The translations under genes and the position numbers were made by a program. Positions 21,309 through 32,809 of a DNA stretch of 64,000 bases are shown here, in pieces. Source of the DNA: Dactylorhiza incarnata (lineage: Eukaryota; Streptophyta; Magnoliopsida; Asparagales; Orchidaceae); contig JAWHQI010000064.1 in NCBI GenBank assembly GCA_033032865.1, forward strand, positions 8,618,001-8,682,000, written 5' to 3'. Numbering within the stretch: position 1 is the stretch's first letter; every line of letters begins with the position of its first letter. The notes under the pieces are model-generated. The model was not told the DNA's origin. It saw only the letters and a program-made list of their open reading frames with translations, and searched no databases.

Positions 21309-23274
21309 TGCCAGGAATAGCCTGATTGCCTCCAATCTTTCCACAGGAGCAAACACTTGATCAAAATCTATGCCTTCCTCCTGTCTATATCCTTGGGCAA
21401 CCAACCTTGCCTTGTTCTTGATAATCACACCATTTTCATCCACCTTATTCCTAAATATCGATTTGGTCCCTATGACTTTGTGTTTCTTTGGCCTTGGAAC
21501 CAATATCCAGACCTTGCATCTTTCAAATTGATTTAGCTCTTCTTGCATAGCCAATATCCATGAAGAGTCCTTATTGGCTTCATCAAACTTCTTAGGTTCT
21601 ATTTTGGATAGGAAGCTGTGATGCAATGCCTCATGTATTGAGTTCCCTCTTCTGGTTTGCACACCTTCATTTGGATTCCCTATAATCTGTTCTTTGGGAT
21701 GATCCTTAGGTGCTTGGTTGCATTCCTCCACCTCTCATTCTCTCTTTGTGATTCTGGTGCATCTGTTTGAGTAGGTTGTTCTAGAGGTTCTGGATGTTGT
21801 GGTTCTTCAACAGCAGTTGGTTCTTCATGATTGTCTTCTTCTTGAGGCTCATCCTCTCTAGTCACAATCACAGCCCCATTAGTTTCTTCATTGTCTTCAA
21901 TGTGCTGATCATTGATACTCATCTCCTTCAACTTCTGTGTAGAATCTGCATTACTAGAGAGACTTCCCAGATCCTTATAAATAAGGCTGGTTTCATCAAA
22001 TACAACATGTATAAATTCTTCTATCTTATTTGAGCTTTTGTTGAAGATTCTATAGGCTCTACTTTGAGAGCTATAGCCAACAAAGATTCCCTTATGAGCT
22101 TTTTCAGCAAACTTAGTGAGATGGTGTTTTCCATTATTTAATACAAAGCACTTACTTCCAAATATTTTGAAGTAGGCTAAAGTGGGTTTTCTACCTTTCA
22201 TTAACTCATAAGGGGTCTTATTCAGTCTTTTGTTGATAAGTGCCCTATTCTGCACATGGCATGCTGTGTTTACAGCTTCAGCCCAGAAATACTCAGGAAG
22301 AGAGGAATCACTCAGCATGCTCCTACTTGCTTCAATGAGAGTTCTATTTCTTCTCTCAGCAACCCCATTTTGTTGAGGAGTCCTAGGGGATGAGAACTCT
22401 TGTGAGATGCCATGATTTTCACAAAATTTGGTCATTGTACCTGACTGAAATTCAGTACCATGGTCACTTCTAATTTTGACTACTGTATTTCCTATTTCAT
22501 TTTCGATTTGCCTTACAAAGCTAGTGAATACTTATAGGTATCTGACTTGTGTCTTAGGAAGAATACCCATGTGAATCTAGAATAATCATAAACAATTACA
22601 AGGGTGTAAATCTTTCCTCCTAGGCTATGAATTGGCATTGGTCCAAATAGGTCCATGTGAAGTAGGTATAGACATCTAATGGAATCCTTCTCACCAATTG
22701 GTTTGAAGGATGACTTGGTTTGCTTACCCATTTGACAAGCATGGCAGGGACCCTCCTGCACACACTTCCACTTAGGCCCAACTCTCACTAGTTCTTCTGA
22801 AATAAGCTTCTTTATAGTCTTATAATTTATATGAGCTAACCTCTTGTGCCATTGGACACTACTAGAGGCTTTATTTTCAGCTACTAAGCATATGGGATTT
22901 ACTTGTTCAGAACATATAAAATTTAAGCAGTATATGTTACCACTCCTAGTGCTTGAGAGAATTATCTCATTCTCCTTCTTAATCAGGCACTCATCCTTGT
23001 GGAATGAAATGTCATACCCAAGATCACATAATTGACTTATGCTGATGAGATTGTGTTGCAATCCATCAACATGAGCAACTTTGGTGATGGTGACAATTCC
23101 ATTTGTGATTTTACCATAACCTTTAGTTTTACCTTTGTCAGACCCTCCAAAGATAACCTTTGGTCCATTATTCACAGAAGTGTAGTCATTCAGTAGACTT
23201 CTTGTTTCTGTCATGTGCATAGAGCACCCACTGTCCAAATACCAGATAGGAATTTGATTGGTCTTTGGACAAGC
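21309..23274 (-). pseudogene. Copia-P pol: protease, integrase and N-terminal half of RT
   Basis: Protease has IWYLDSGCSMHMTETRSLL (about 23,200-23,250; Met replaces the usual Arg or Lys). WHKRLAHINYKTI and C-x2-C mark the zinc region (about 22,740-22,860). The core has HMDLFGPMPIHSLGG, then a frameshift near 22,520, then SSPRTPQQNGVAERRNRTL (about 22,360-22,410). RT starts at [16 protein letters not shown], contains [20 protein letters not shown], and stops at [10 protein letters not shown] at the junction. No YVDD, RNase H or 3' gene remains. The protein is dead by truncation. Confidence 0.86.
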
Positions 23275-23288
23275 CTGCAATAAGAAAA

Positions 23289-25649
23289 TTACTTTTTCTT
23301 AGGAACCCACACAGAGTTGGGTCCTAGAACCTTGTTAGTATTAACTGGTATCTTCTCTTGTTGTTTGAACCTTTGTGCTGTGTATGTTGCCACTGGTCTG
23401 AGTACTGGTTTCCCAGAATTAATTCTGGAACAGTTGGGTTGAACCAGCAGTCAAGAGCAAAATGGCCAACCTTTTCACAACACCAACATTCATATTTGTT
23501 ATACCTCCTTTGAGGTCTTTTCACTTCTTTGGGTTGACTGACATTTTGTTTAATTGCCTTATTCAATGGATTTTTGTGAAGTGTTTCAGTGAAATTTGCT
23601 GATTTAGTTTTCTTGACAGCAGTAGTTTTCACTACTGGTCTCAGTTCCTCTCCTTTGAATTTGGTGTTTGCTCCAAATATACAGGAGTCATGATGAGTTA
23701 GTCCTTTTTATTTGTATAGAGATTTGTCATCACTAATGCTTGGTTGAATTGAGTCATCTTTGCTATTGGAACACTCACCCTTCCAAAACTTATGCACATC
23801 TTCTAGATCATGCTCATTTGTGATAAGCATGGCTTTGTTGAATTTTATAGGTTGCATGGGTGCCTTGTCATTATTTTTAGATTTATTTTCTGCCTTCCCA
23901 TTGTATCCTATCCCACATCTGTATTGTGCAGAGAATGTGTCTATTATGGGAAGGACAGTTTATGGTTTAGAGAATTTTGCCACAAGCTTCCTTTCAGCTA
24001 GGAGTTTAGCTACAAGTTCTTTTATTAATTTCTCCTTAGTGCATATTGTCTGAATGTGAATGATAGACATAACTTTCAGTTTGCTAAGCTCCTTGCTTAC
24101 CTGATTTAGCCTCTCAGCTGTCTCAGAGCATTGGGAGTTAGTCTCTTTTAGTTCAGCTATTTTATTATGTAAATTTTTTTGTTAATCTTTTTACTCTTTA
24201 TGAGAGCTTTAAGAATTGACTCATATTTCTCAAACATTCATTTAGTGAAATAGTTTTATGTTCAGATTCAGAATCAGATAAAGGAGTTTTATCAAGTACT
24301 TTTACATTGGAGATTGTTTCCTGATCCTCTTCATCACTGAGGGCCATGAGTCCTATTTTTTCTTCTTCATCCTCCTCACTATCAAACTTTGATAATGGGG
24401 CTCTTATCATAGATCTCTGGTTAAGAATGTCTTCACTTTCATGGACATCCATTAGTGCTATGAGTGCCTCTTCACTCTCTGAATCAGATGATTGAGACTC
24501 ACTATCACTGAGAGGGACTTTGCCTTTCTTGGCTATTAGGCTCCTCTCATGTTTCTTGTCAGACTTGTGCTTCCTTTCGTCAGACTTCTTGTTGTTCTTT
24601 CTTTTAGATGGACAATCAGAAATCATGTGCCCAGATTTCCTGCATCCAAAGCACACAACTTCTTCTGAATTAGATTTATTATGTTTAGAGTTATACCTGT
24701 CCTTCTTGGAATCTGATCTGGATCCTTCTGAGTAGTTGGAGTGCTTCTTGGATCTGGATGGCTGAGAAGATCTAGTTTTCCAGTGTTGTTTTCTTCTGAG
24801 CATCCTCTTCAGCTGTTTGGTGAAGAGTGTCAGTTCACCATCTGATATTTCAGAGTCAGAATTGCTTGTCACCGATCCTTCAGATTCAGATGGTATCCTT
24901 GGAGGTGATGACATCCTCTCCTTGCTTCTTTTGGAACTTTCTGCCTTCAGAGGAATGGGATTTTCCTTGCTGTGTCCTTCTTCAGCTTTTCTGGTATTCA
25001 GGTGAAGTTCATGGGACAGAAGTTTCCCATATAGATTCTATGGCTGAATGTTTCCCAGATTTCCCATTTCCCTGATAGCACAGATCTTGATATCCCATTC
25101 TTTGTTCAGGGATCTTAAGAATTTATCATTCAGCTCATAATCTGTAAATGTTCTTCCATAGGTTTTCAGACCATTTACAATTTTGAAGAATTTCTCATAG
25201 CAGATTGCTATTGAATCTTTCTTGTCTTGTCTGAAAGCCTCATATTGCTGATTTAGAAGAGACTTCCTGTCATCTCTGACTTCTTCAGTCCCTTCCATAT
25301 AGACAATGAGAGAATCCCACATTTCTTTGGCAGTTTTGCAGTGTACTAAGTTCTGGAAGGTTGAATCCTCAATTGCACTCACAATGATATTCTGAGCTCT
25401 CTTATCCATGAAGGCCAGAATCACTTCATCTTTAGTCATCTCAGAATATGTTTTGGGAGTCTTGATACTTCCATCTGTGAATGAGACCTTCATTGGAACA
25501 AAAGGTCCTTCTAGTACTGTGATGTATACCCTAGGGTTAGAGGCTTCCATGAATAATCTGGCCCTTTCCTTCCAAATCCCAAAGTTTTCTTTTCTACAGA
25601 TTGGTAACTTCATTGATGTGAATTCCTTGTTTCCTTCACTGATAGCCAT
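23289..25649 (-). pseudogene. Copia-P gag, right arm, full length but interrupted
   Basis: ATG 25,649 opens MAISEGNKEFTSMKL and the frame is open to TAG at 25,035-25,037 after NIQP, the same stop as in the left arm. It reopens as SSPPRIPSESEGSVTSNS with knuckle CFGCRKSGHMISDC (about 24,630-24,670) and an acidic Ser-rich segment to about 24,198. A second knuckle CWCCEKVGHFALDC is at about 23,455-23,500, followed by GPNSVWVPKKK and TAA (23,289-23,291). The stretch 23,640-24,190 is out of frame in places. The gag ends 14 nt before an acceptor-like TTGCAG at 23,275. Confidence 0.82.
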
Positions 25650-25717
25650 CACGACTTAACAAATCTACCCTTAGGAGATCTTGTTCAGGCTGTTAAACCT
25701 TTTCTTGAACAACCTAC

Positions 25718-25728
25718 CTCTGATACCA
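25718..25728 (-). other. primer-binding site, initiator methionine tRNA, right arm of Copia-P
   Basis: The complement reads TGGTATCAGAG, two bases inside the right LTR, mirroring 20,100-20,110. Confidence 0.88.
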
Positions 25729-25730
25729 CT

Positions 25731-27250
25731 TGAAAGACTTTATTTAAGGGTAGCTAATCACCTAAGGGGGGGGGGGGGGGTGAATAGGTTATTTTAAAAT
25801 CTATTTGCAATTCTTGATTAAATCCTGAATGAATGTGAATAAAGATCAGAGCTTTCAAGAAACAAACACAAACGCAAACACACAGAATTTTATAGTGGTT
25901 CCCCTATCTTGGGTAATCCACTTTCCCCCTTCTCCCCTTTAGCAGTGTGCTAGATGGGGTTTATATCTCCTCCAGATCTCAGACCACCAAAAAGGTCTTA
26001 CAGCTTAGATCTCAACAGATCCTACCCTCTCATATCTCAGCAGATCTTACAATCTCAGATCTCAACAGATCCTACCTCAGCCTTTATAACAATAGGCTTA
26101 CACTCAGATTCACCCTTGAATCTTACAACTCAGATCACACCTGATCCTACACCTCAGATCCTTGAAAGATCCTACACTCAGATCTGACAACTCAGATCCC
26201 ACACCTCAGATCCTTGAAAGATCCTACACTCAGATCTGACAACTCAGATCCTTGAAAGATCCTACACTCAGATCTGACAACTCAGATCCTACAGAAATTG
26301 AAAGAAGTAGAAGTAACACTTAGACTCAGATTCTTCAATGTATTGAGTCTTCTTGATCTATCTGAAAGTTCAGACAGAAATCTTCAGCAGAACAACAATA
26401 GCGAAATGATCTTCTTGAATTGCACAGGATGCGATGACTGTTCTTCTTTAGGAAGACAGATTCTTCCTCCTTGACCTTCTCTCTTCAGAAATAATCTCAG
26501 CACCAGATTGCTAAGGAATTTCTTGTAGTACAATTCTGAAAGATGAGATGGCTTCTTCAGATTCTTCCTCAGATTTTCTCTCGAACGACGGAGAAGATAA
26601 TAGCCTTCAATAGGAATGTTCAACTTTTTAAAATCATAGGTCTAGCCTTCTATTTATAACCCGCCATCCGTGACATCTGAGATGTTCCTCCACGTCAGCA
26701 TGACGTTAAGTCTTTAACGGTCTTTAATGGCTTCAGAATAGACAATGACTCAGCTTGCTGTAGATGAACTGTTACACATTTCTCAGCTCAGAGCTTTTCA
26801 GAAAAAGGCGCTGATCACTGTGTATCTCTGTCGACGCTTTTTCTATAAGGTGTCGAGCGATGTGTAGAAGCTTGACACTTTTTAGCTTTTCCTTCACATC
26901 CTGACTCTTTTTGCTGACGTTGAGCTAACTGAAGTTTAGTCGACACTACTTATTCCACGGCGTCGAGCGATATTCCTTGGCTCGACGCTTCTTGACTTGG
27001 TCTCAGATCTTCAGCGACGACCTTGTCTTTTTGAGACAACAGACATGGATCGACGCTTCTGGGTTACAGGCGTCGAGCGATGTGTAGTGTCTCGACGCTT
27101 GTGAACTTAGATGAATTCCTTGAGCACTTTGCTTGACCTGATCTTTTGCACAATGATTCTAGAAAGTATATCAAATACATTATGAGGTATATCTTTGACT
27201 TAGAAATGGACTTCTCCAAATCTAGGACATTGTGGGCAATGGTCCCAACA
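25731..27250 (-). repeat. right LTR of Copia-P (1,520 bp), inverted relative to the left one
   Basis: Reverse complement of the left LTR. The U5 block has a G15 run (25,766-25,780) against nine C in the left arm. GATCTGAG-type repeats (25,970-26,290) are present with a different number of units, and the GCGTCGAG dyads lie at 26,815-27,105. Confidence 0.88.
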
Positions 27251-27303
27251 GGGGCTAACCTTTGAAGCCTTTAGAACCTCACTTAGTAAGCCATTTCATT
27301 GCA
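27251..27303. repeat. last partial 89-bp unit at the pol-proximal edge of the array
   Basis: GGGGCTAACCTTTGAAGCCTT continues the unit split by Copia-P. After GAACCT it loses two bases and fades out by about 27,303, only about 55 bp from the end of Tat pol. This shows that the array lies in the element's own 3' UTR. Confidence 0.8.
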
Positions 27304-27358
27304 TATTTTAGAAACAAAATAAATTTTCCAAGTAACAAGTCTTTTTATTATATGAATT

Positions 27359-28626
27359 TTAAGGATAAAAACGCTTCAAATCATCACCACTCCATGTTTG
27401 GATAATGGACTCGCCCTCGACATTCTGGAGGTGATATCCTCCTGACTTTATGGCTTCTTCCACGACATAGGGGCCCTCCCAATTGGGATTGAGCTTTCCT
27501 ACCACGACTGACCTTACCGCCGCGTAGACCTTTTTCAACACGAGGTCGCCCTTTTTGAATTGCTTGATCCGGACGTGCCTGTCGAAGTATTTGTCCATCC
27601 GCCGCTTGACCTCCTCTTGACGAATGGCGGCAAGATCTCGGACCTCCTCGATCAGGTCCAAAGAGAGTCGCAGCTTCTCCCCGTTTCCTGTTCTCCATTC
27701 CTCATCACCATATGAGGCGACCCTTACCCGCGGCGTCTTGACTTCAAATTCCACAGGGATGACGACCTCACAACCGTGAGAGAGCTTGAAGGTGGTCTCA
27801 TCAGTGGCGGTGTTGGGGGTAGTCCTTAGAGCCCATAGAACCGAGGGGAGTTGCTCCACCCAATTCCCTTTCAAGTTCTCCACCTTCTTTGTAAGTAAGT
27901 TTACTATGACCTTATTCGCTGCCTCCACCTGCCCGTTGCCCCTGGAATGATGGACGGATGCGAACCTGAGGTTTATCCCCAGCAGGCTACAGAAGCTGAT
28001 GAATTCCTCGCGGTCGAATTGTGGACCATTATCTGTGACTATGGCTTGTGGAAGCCCATGTCGGCAGATGATCTCCCCTCATATGAAGTTGCGGATTACC
28101 TGGGAGGTGACCTTGGCCAGAGCCTTGACCTCCAACCATTTCAAGAAATAGTCGATCATGACTAAGAGAAACCTCCTTTGCCCGCTAGCCTGTGGGAAAG
28201 GTCCTACCTGATCTATTCCCCATATGGCGAAGGGCCATGTCGCTGTGATGCTCCTTAGCCTCTGAGCTGACAAAAGTTGAAGTGGTGCAAACAGCTGGCA
28301 CTTCCAGCATTTCTTGGCGAACTCCGCTGCGTCCTTGCTCAGGGTCGACCAGAAGTACCCCTGCCTCATTATCCTTGCTTCCAAGGTCCTGCTCCCCGAA
28401 TGACTGCCACATTCGCCGAAATGAATCTCCTCCAGAACCCTCGGGACCTCTTCCTCAGAAATGTATCGCGCCAAGAGTCCTGAGAGAGTCTTCTGATACA
28501 AGTCCCCTTCAAGAAGCACGTAGTAGGCGGACTTGTATCGAAAGCTCCTTTGATCCGGAACCTCTTCAGGAAATTTGCCCGTTGACAAGAAGGTCACGAA
28601 AGGGTCCTTCCACGAGGGCCGCTGCT
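27359..28626 (-). pseudogene. Tat integrase
   Basis: The N-terminal zinc region has HFGECGSHSG then CWKCQLFAP (HHCC type, about 28,290-28,430). The core has WGIDQVGPFPQASG (first catalytic Asp, about 28,190-28,230) and DNGPQFD-type sequence read across a stop at about 28,076 (after VIRNFI), then the frame 27,359-27,928 beginning EAANKVIVNLL with the catalytic Glu context NGQVEAANK. The C-terminus is KFKKGDLVL-like and WEGPYVVEEAI, ending DDLKRFYP. There is no chromodomain, as expected for Tat. One nonsense codon breaks the core. Confidence 0.86.
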
Positions 28627-29656
28627 CTATGTCCATGAGCTCGCCTTCTTCAATCGAGGGGAGAAACAGATCTGTCAAGGTCCCTCTAGCCTGAGGGCCG
28701 GACTTGGTCAACCAATCTGCCGGGACACTCTCTTCCCTTGGTATGTATCTAATGGAGAAGGTTTTGAACGTTCCGATGAAACCCCTTACTTTTGCCAGAT
28801 ACCTAATGAGGGTGGGCTCCCTTGCCTCGAACTCACCCTTGATTTGTGAGGCTATTACCATTGAATCGGTGAGGACCTCCACATACTGAACCCCCAACTC
28901 CTGGGCCAGACGTAGGCCGGCGATCATTGCTTCGTACGCCGCCTGGTTGTTGGTGACAGGAAAATGTATCACTAGTGCTTATTCAATTTTCACTCCATGA
29001 GGGCTTTCCAATACCACCCCTCCTCCTAAAGAATTCTTGCCTGATGCCCTGTCGACCAACAGCCTCCAGGGGGCGTGACGAGGGGCTTGGTCCTCTTCTA
29101 TTTTGACCACGTAGTCCGCCATGAAATCTGCAACCGCTCGAGCCTTCATCGACAGCCTAGGGACGAAAGTGATGTCAAACTCACTTAACTCGACTGACCA
29201 CTTTGCGAGTCTCCCCGAGTGCTCTACCCCGTCGAAGATCTTGCGAAGGGGATGGTCAGTCACTACTTGGATCGAATGGGCCTGGAAATACGGCCTGAGA
29301 TTCCTGGCCGAGATGACTAGAGTGAAGGCCAGCTTCTCCAAAATCGGGTATCGGAGCTCCGCCTTCTTCAAAAACCTGCTTACGTAGTACACGGGCAGCT
29401 GCTTCTTGGAGCTCACGGCTTCAGCCCCGACTCCAAGATACAGGGCAAGATCTTCTCCCTCCTTAGGAGCTTGGAGCAGCAGAGCCTTGGTGAGTTGGCT
29501 CTTCAGGGCCTGGAAGGCCTCCTCGCATTCCTTCGTCCATTCAAACTTCTGATTGCCTCGCCACACTTTGAAGAAGGGGGAGCACTTCTCTCCAGCCCAG
29601 GAGAGAAACCTACTCAACCCCGCGAGCTTCCCAGTAAGGCGCTGAACTTCCTTAGC
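28627..29656 (-). pseudogene. Tat RNase H followed by a second, archaeal-type RNase H
   Basis: The first domain (about 29,150-29,617) contains PVYYVSRFLKKAELRYPILE and VVTDHPLRKIF, the usual gypsy RNase H. The second begins at WRLLVDRASG and GGGVVLESP, is cut by TAA at about 28,976 after GVKIE, and continues VTNNQAAYEAMIAGLRLAQE, VLTDSMVIASQI and VPADWLTKSG. A duplicated RNase H of this kind is the hallmark of the Tat lineage. The first Asp context reads VDRASG where VDGAS is usual. Both domains would degrade RNA in the RNA-DNA hybrid. Confidence 0.85.
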
Positions 29657-30745
29657 ATTTCACGGCGATCCCAACTCCATTATGGCTTTAACTTTGTCCA
29701 GGTGAGGTTCCACCCCTGTCGGGGTAAGAAGGTGACCCAGAAATTTCCCCTTGTCGGCCCTGAAGATACACTTTGAAGGATTCAACCTCATCTTAAACCT
29801 TCGCAGGGTGGCAAAGGTCTCCTCGAGGTCTTGGAGTTGGGAGCTCACATCCTTGCTCTTTACCATGAGATCATCTATGTATACCTCCAAGTTCCTCCCT
29901 CTTTGTTCCCGGAAGACTCGGTCCATCATTCTCTGGTAAATTGCTCCTGCATTTTTTAAGACAACCGACATCATTTTATAGCAGTAGCACCCTTCCCTCA
30001 TGATGAAGGAGACATCCTTGACGTCCGGGGGGTGCATCCTGATCTGATGATAACCTGAAAAAGCATCCAAAAAACTCATCACAGAAAAACCGACCGCTAA
30101 GTCAACCAGCGCGTCGATTCGAGGCAAATGATAACAATCCTTAGGGCAGGTTTTGTTTAAAAGAGAAAAATCGATACACATTCTCCAGCGTCCATTGCCC
30201 TTTTTTATCATGACGACATTGGATACCCAGCCTAGATACTGGATCTCCGATACAAAACCTGCTTTGAGGAGCTTCTCCACTTCCTCGCGGAACGACCCCT
30301 ATAGCTTGTCAGCAATGGCCATCCTCTTCTGTCGGATGGGGCGGGCCACTGGCTCGAGGTTGAGTCGGTGGCAGGCCACATCTGCATCGATGCCCGACAT
30401 ATCTGCTGCGCTCCATGCGAAGATGTCCACGCTCCTCTGGATGCACTCCAACATCCTTCTCCTGTCCTCTGGGATAAGGCCCCTGCTGATCCGCACCTTC
30501 TCCACTCCCCCTTCTTGGGTGGTAACCTCCATCTCAACCATTTCTTCCGCCGCCTCAATCCGGGCTGTCTCTTCCCATCTGCCCCTTGCCTTCCTTCCTT
30601 CGGGCAGGGTCTCTTCTTCCACCGCTGCCTCCTCCTCCATTGGCTCGGCACGCTCTTCCTGAGCCACTTCCATCTCCTCTCCTCGGGCGCTTCTCTCCCC
30701 TTCTCCTTCCTTCTCCTCTCCTTCTGGCCCCTCTGGCCTCTCCAT
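29657..30745 (-). pseudogene. Tat reverse transcriptase with acidic N-terminal linker
   Basis: After an acidic, Glu-rich stretch (30,560-30,745) the RT domain shows KAGFVSEIQYLGWVSNVV, GRWRMCIDFSLLNKTCPKD, MSFLDAFSGYHQI and catalytic YIDD (about 29,880). Stops lie at about 30,296-30,298 (after MAIADKL) and at 29,657. The frame is the same throughout, so only nonsense changes separate the pieces. In the intact element this domain copies element RNA into DNA inside cytoplasmic particles. Confidence 0.88.
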
Positions 30746-31152
30746 CTACCTATCCACCTTTCCAGCCTCCGCCATCCAGGAGATGGTATTGACGGCGGTC
30801 ACGTAACACTCCCTTGCCACCTTGGCATTCCACAGGATCCGGACCTGGAATCCTCCACTGCGGAACTTCAAGCACTGATGGAAAGAGGTGGGAACGCACC
30901 GAAAGGTGCTGATGAGAGGGCATTCGAATATGACATTGTAGCTGCTCGGAGCATCAATAATGACGAACCGGCAGTTCCTGAGGACCCCTCCCAACGTCAC
31001 CTGGAGGCCGACTCCTCCCTCGACCTCCTTCCTCTCTCCTGAAAACCCAAACAAGGGTCCATTTGAGGCCTGCACCCTCTTTGCTTCTACCTCCAATGCG
31101 TCAAAGGCCTTCTTGAAGATCACATTCACGGAACTCCCTTGTCGACCAAGAT
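30746..31152 (-). pseudogene. Tat aspartic protease, active site frameshifted
   Basis: The upstream frame reads DALVIQTAIENFTVS, stop, ILVDKG. The downstream frame picks up GSSVNVIFKKAFDAL. A one-base loss inside the D-x-G-S-S active site (about 31,140) explains both frames. The rest (GFSGERKEVEGGVGL, FVIIDAPSSYNVIFECPLI) is the normal gypsy protease fold. A stop at 30,746-30,748 ends the frame before the acidic linker. Confidence 0.82.
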
Positions 31153-32775
31153 TCAGGAGACTGTGAAGTTTTCGATCGCCGTCTGGATCACCAAGGCGTC
31201 ACAGAATGGGTCTTCGAAGTCTGGCATATCTTCCGAAGAGAAGGTAAGCTTCTCCGAGGGGTGTGGGGTGTGGGAGGTCGACGCAACTCTCCTCCTGAAC
31301 ATCGCCTGGAAGCTTCTCTTGCGAGTTGCCTCTATCCCCACCCCACCATGGATCACCCCGATCCCTCCCCTGGTTCCCACGTCGGTCCTATTTTCGCATC
31401 CATCCTCCCCCTCTCCGGTTAGCACTTCTTCAATCCTCACAGGTCGCTGCTGTGGCTGACCTCTTCCCCTCATCTCGAGAAACTCCGGGCAGGTGGCCGT
31501 CGCGTGACCTTTCTCCTGATGGAAGTCACAATGAGGCAACGCCACCCTGCCCCCTCTTCCCCCTCTTCCTCCTCTTTCTCCTCTTCCTCTCCCTCGACCT
31601 ACTCCCATGGCTTTCTCCCGAGGGGGGTGAGGGGGCTGGGGCCTTGCCTCCATCCCGGATGATTGGCCCTTCCCTTTCCCCATCTCTGATAATCTCTTTC
31701 CTGACCTCGCGCTGGTCCCTCATGGGGCCTCCAGGCCAGCCGGTTAATGGGCTCCTGATACCCCCAATCCCATTACTGCCCCCGATGCCCCTGACCTCCT
31801 TTGGGTTCATCTCTTCTTCTTCCCTCCTACTGCCTCACCTCTGGCTTGCTCAGCCTCGCCAACCTCTTTGCAAACTCAGGGTTGGCGGCCTCTCCCTTGA
31901 TCTCTTCCACCATCCGCTCCATCAGCTCCTCAAAGGATAGAGGGGCCTTCTGCTTCAGGTGCATTTTGAAGAATCCCTCTCGCAGCCCCACTGTGAAGGC
32001 TAGCTGGAGGGTGAACCCTGGCACCTCCTGGACTTGCAGAACCTCTTCTTGGAACCTATCCACGTAATGGGCCAGCGATTCCCCCGACGCTTGCTTGTTC
32101 TTGAATAGTGCCTCCGTGTCCTTCTTCCTCTTCTTTGACGTTGAGAAACGCAACCTGAAGCTCCGGGGCAGGTCCTCAAAAGCATAGATGGAACCCACAG
32201 GGAGTTGGTGGAACCAGTCCCTCGCCTTCTCCATCAGAGTGGTGGCAAAGAGCCGGCACTGGAAGGCATCTGTCATAGGAAGGATCGAAACCATGTCCTC
32301 GAACCATTGCAGGTGCAGGACTGCGTCATCTTTACCGGTACAGTAGGACATCTTCGTCCCCCTGAACCCCTCTGGCACCGGGGCCGAGAGGATCAACTCA
32401 CAGAAGGGGCTCCCTTCCCCTGCTCGGTGAGTGGTCCTCTCGCGCGGAGTCAGCTCGCACACCTCTGCACTTGCCGGGCAGCTAAACAGCTGCCTCCAGG
32501 GGAGATCTCGCGCACTTTGCTTCTGCCGCGACCTCCTTCCAAAGCCGCTGGCCAGGTGCATTCTCGCCAATCTGCTGGGGCGGAACCACCGGAACCACAA
32601 GCTTCTCGCACTCTCCTCTCCCTATGAGAGCCACCTGCATGGTCTGCATAACCTCCCGCTTGAAATTCTTGAACATCTCCAGCCACTCCATTATTGCTGG
32701 TGGCTGCGAGTGAGCTGGTTCGGAACCATCTCTTCCATCTCCCGCCATCAAGCTCAGTTTGATATTTTCTTGCAC
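31153..32775 (-). pseudogene. Tat gag
   Basis: The likely start is at 32,775 or the Met ten codons in (MAGDGRDGSEP). A frameshift near 32,480-32,500 leads into the Retrotrans_gag core: PFCELILSAPVPEGF, ATTLMEKARDWFHQL and SFRLRFSTSKKRKKDTEAL (about 32,050-32,450). An Arg/Gly-rich segment (31,560-31,640) precedes a single knuckle CDFHQEKGHATATC (about 31,490-31,530). A second shift lies near 31,700-31,830. Gag would form particles and bind RNA. Confidence 0.83.
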
Positions 32776-32809
32776 TGACTATGATCCACGCTCACCGCAC
32801 CAAAAATAT
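32776..32809 (-). other. putative primer-binding site and leader start of the Tat element
   Basis: On the minus strand the LTR end TTACA is followed by ATATTTT and then TGGTGCGGTGAGCGTGG. TGG at the start of a tRNA-complementary stretch a few bases inside the LTR is the usual arrangement. I did not match the exact tRNA. Confidence 0.5.

Larger units (their letters stand above)
18598..27250. mobile_element. Copia-P, copia insertion with inverted LTRs (LTR-gag / pol-gag-LTR palindrome)
   Basis: Left end TGTTGGGACCATTG (18,598) and right end CAATGGTCCCAACA (27,250) are reverse complements, so both ends are the outer U3 edge of the same LTR. Left arm on plus: LTR, primer site, gag. Right arm on minus: LTR, primer site, gag, protease, integrase, first half of RT. 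They join at 21,303-21,308. RT 3' half, RNase H and a normal 3' LTR are absent. The flanks GGGGC (18,593-18,597) and GGGGC (27,251-27,255) are a perfect 5-bp duplication inside one 89-bp unit, so the palindrome entered as a single integration. Both arms share a premature TAG in gag, so they likely come from one template. Confidence 0.85.

Noticed and set aside
30368..31042. Plus-strand frames over Tat gag-pol (also 31,326-31,940)
   Set aside because: They mirror the minus-strand protease, RT linker and gag, which show real motifs. The plus-strand products have none.
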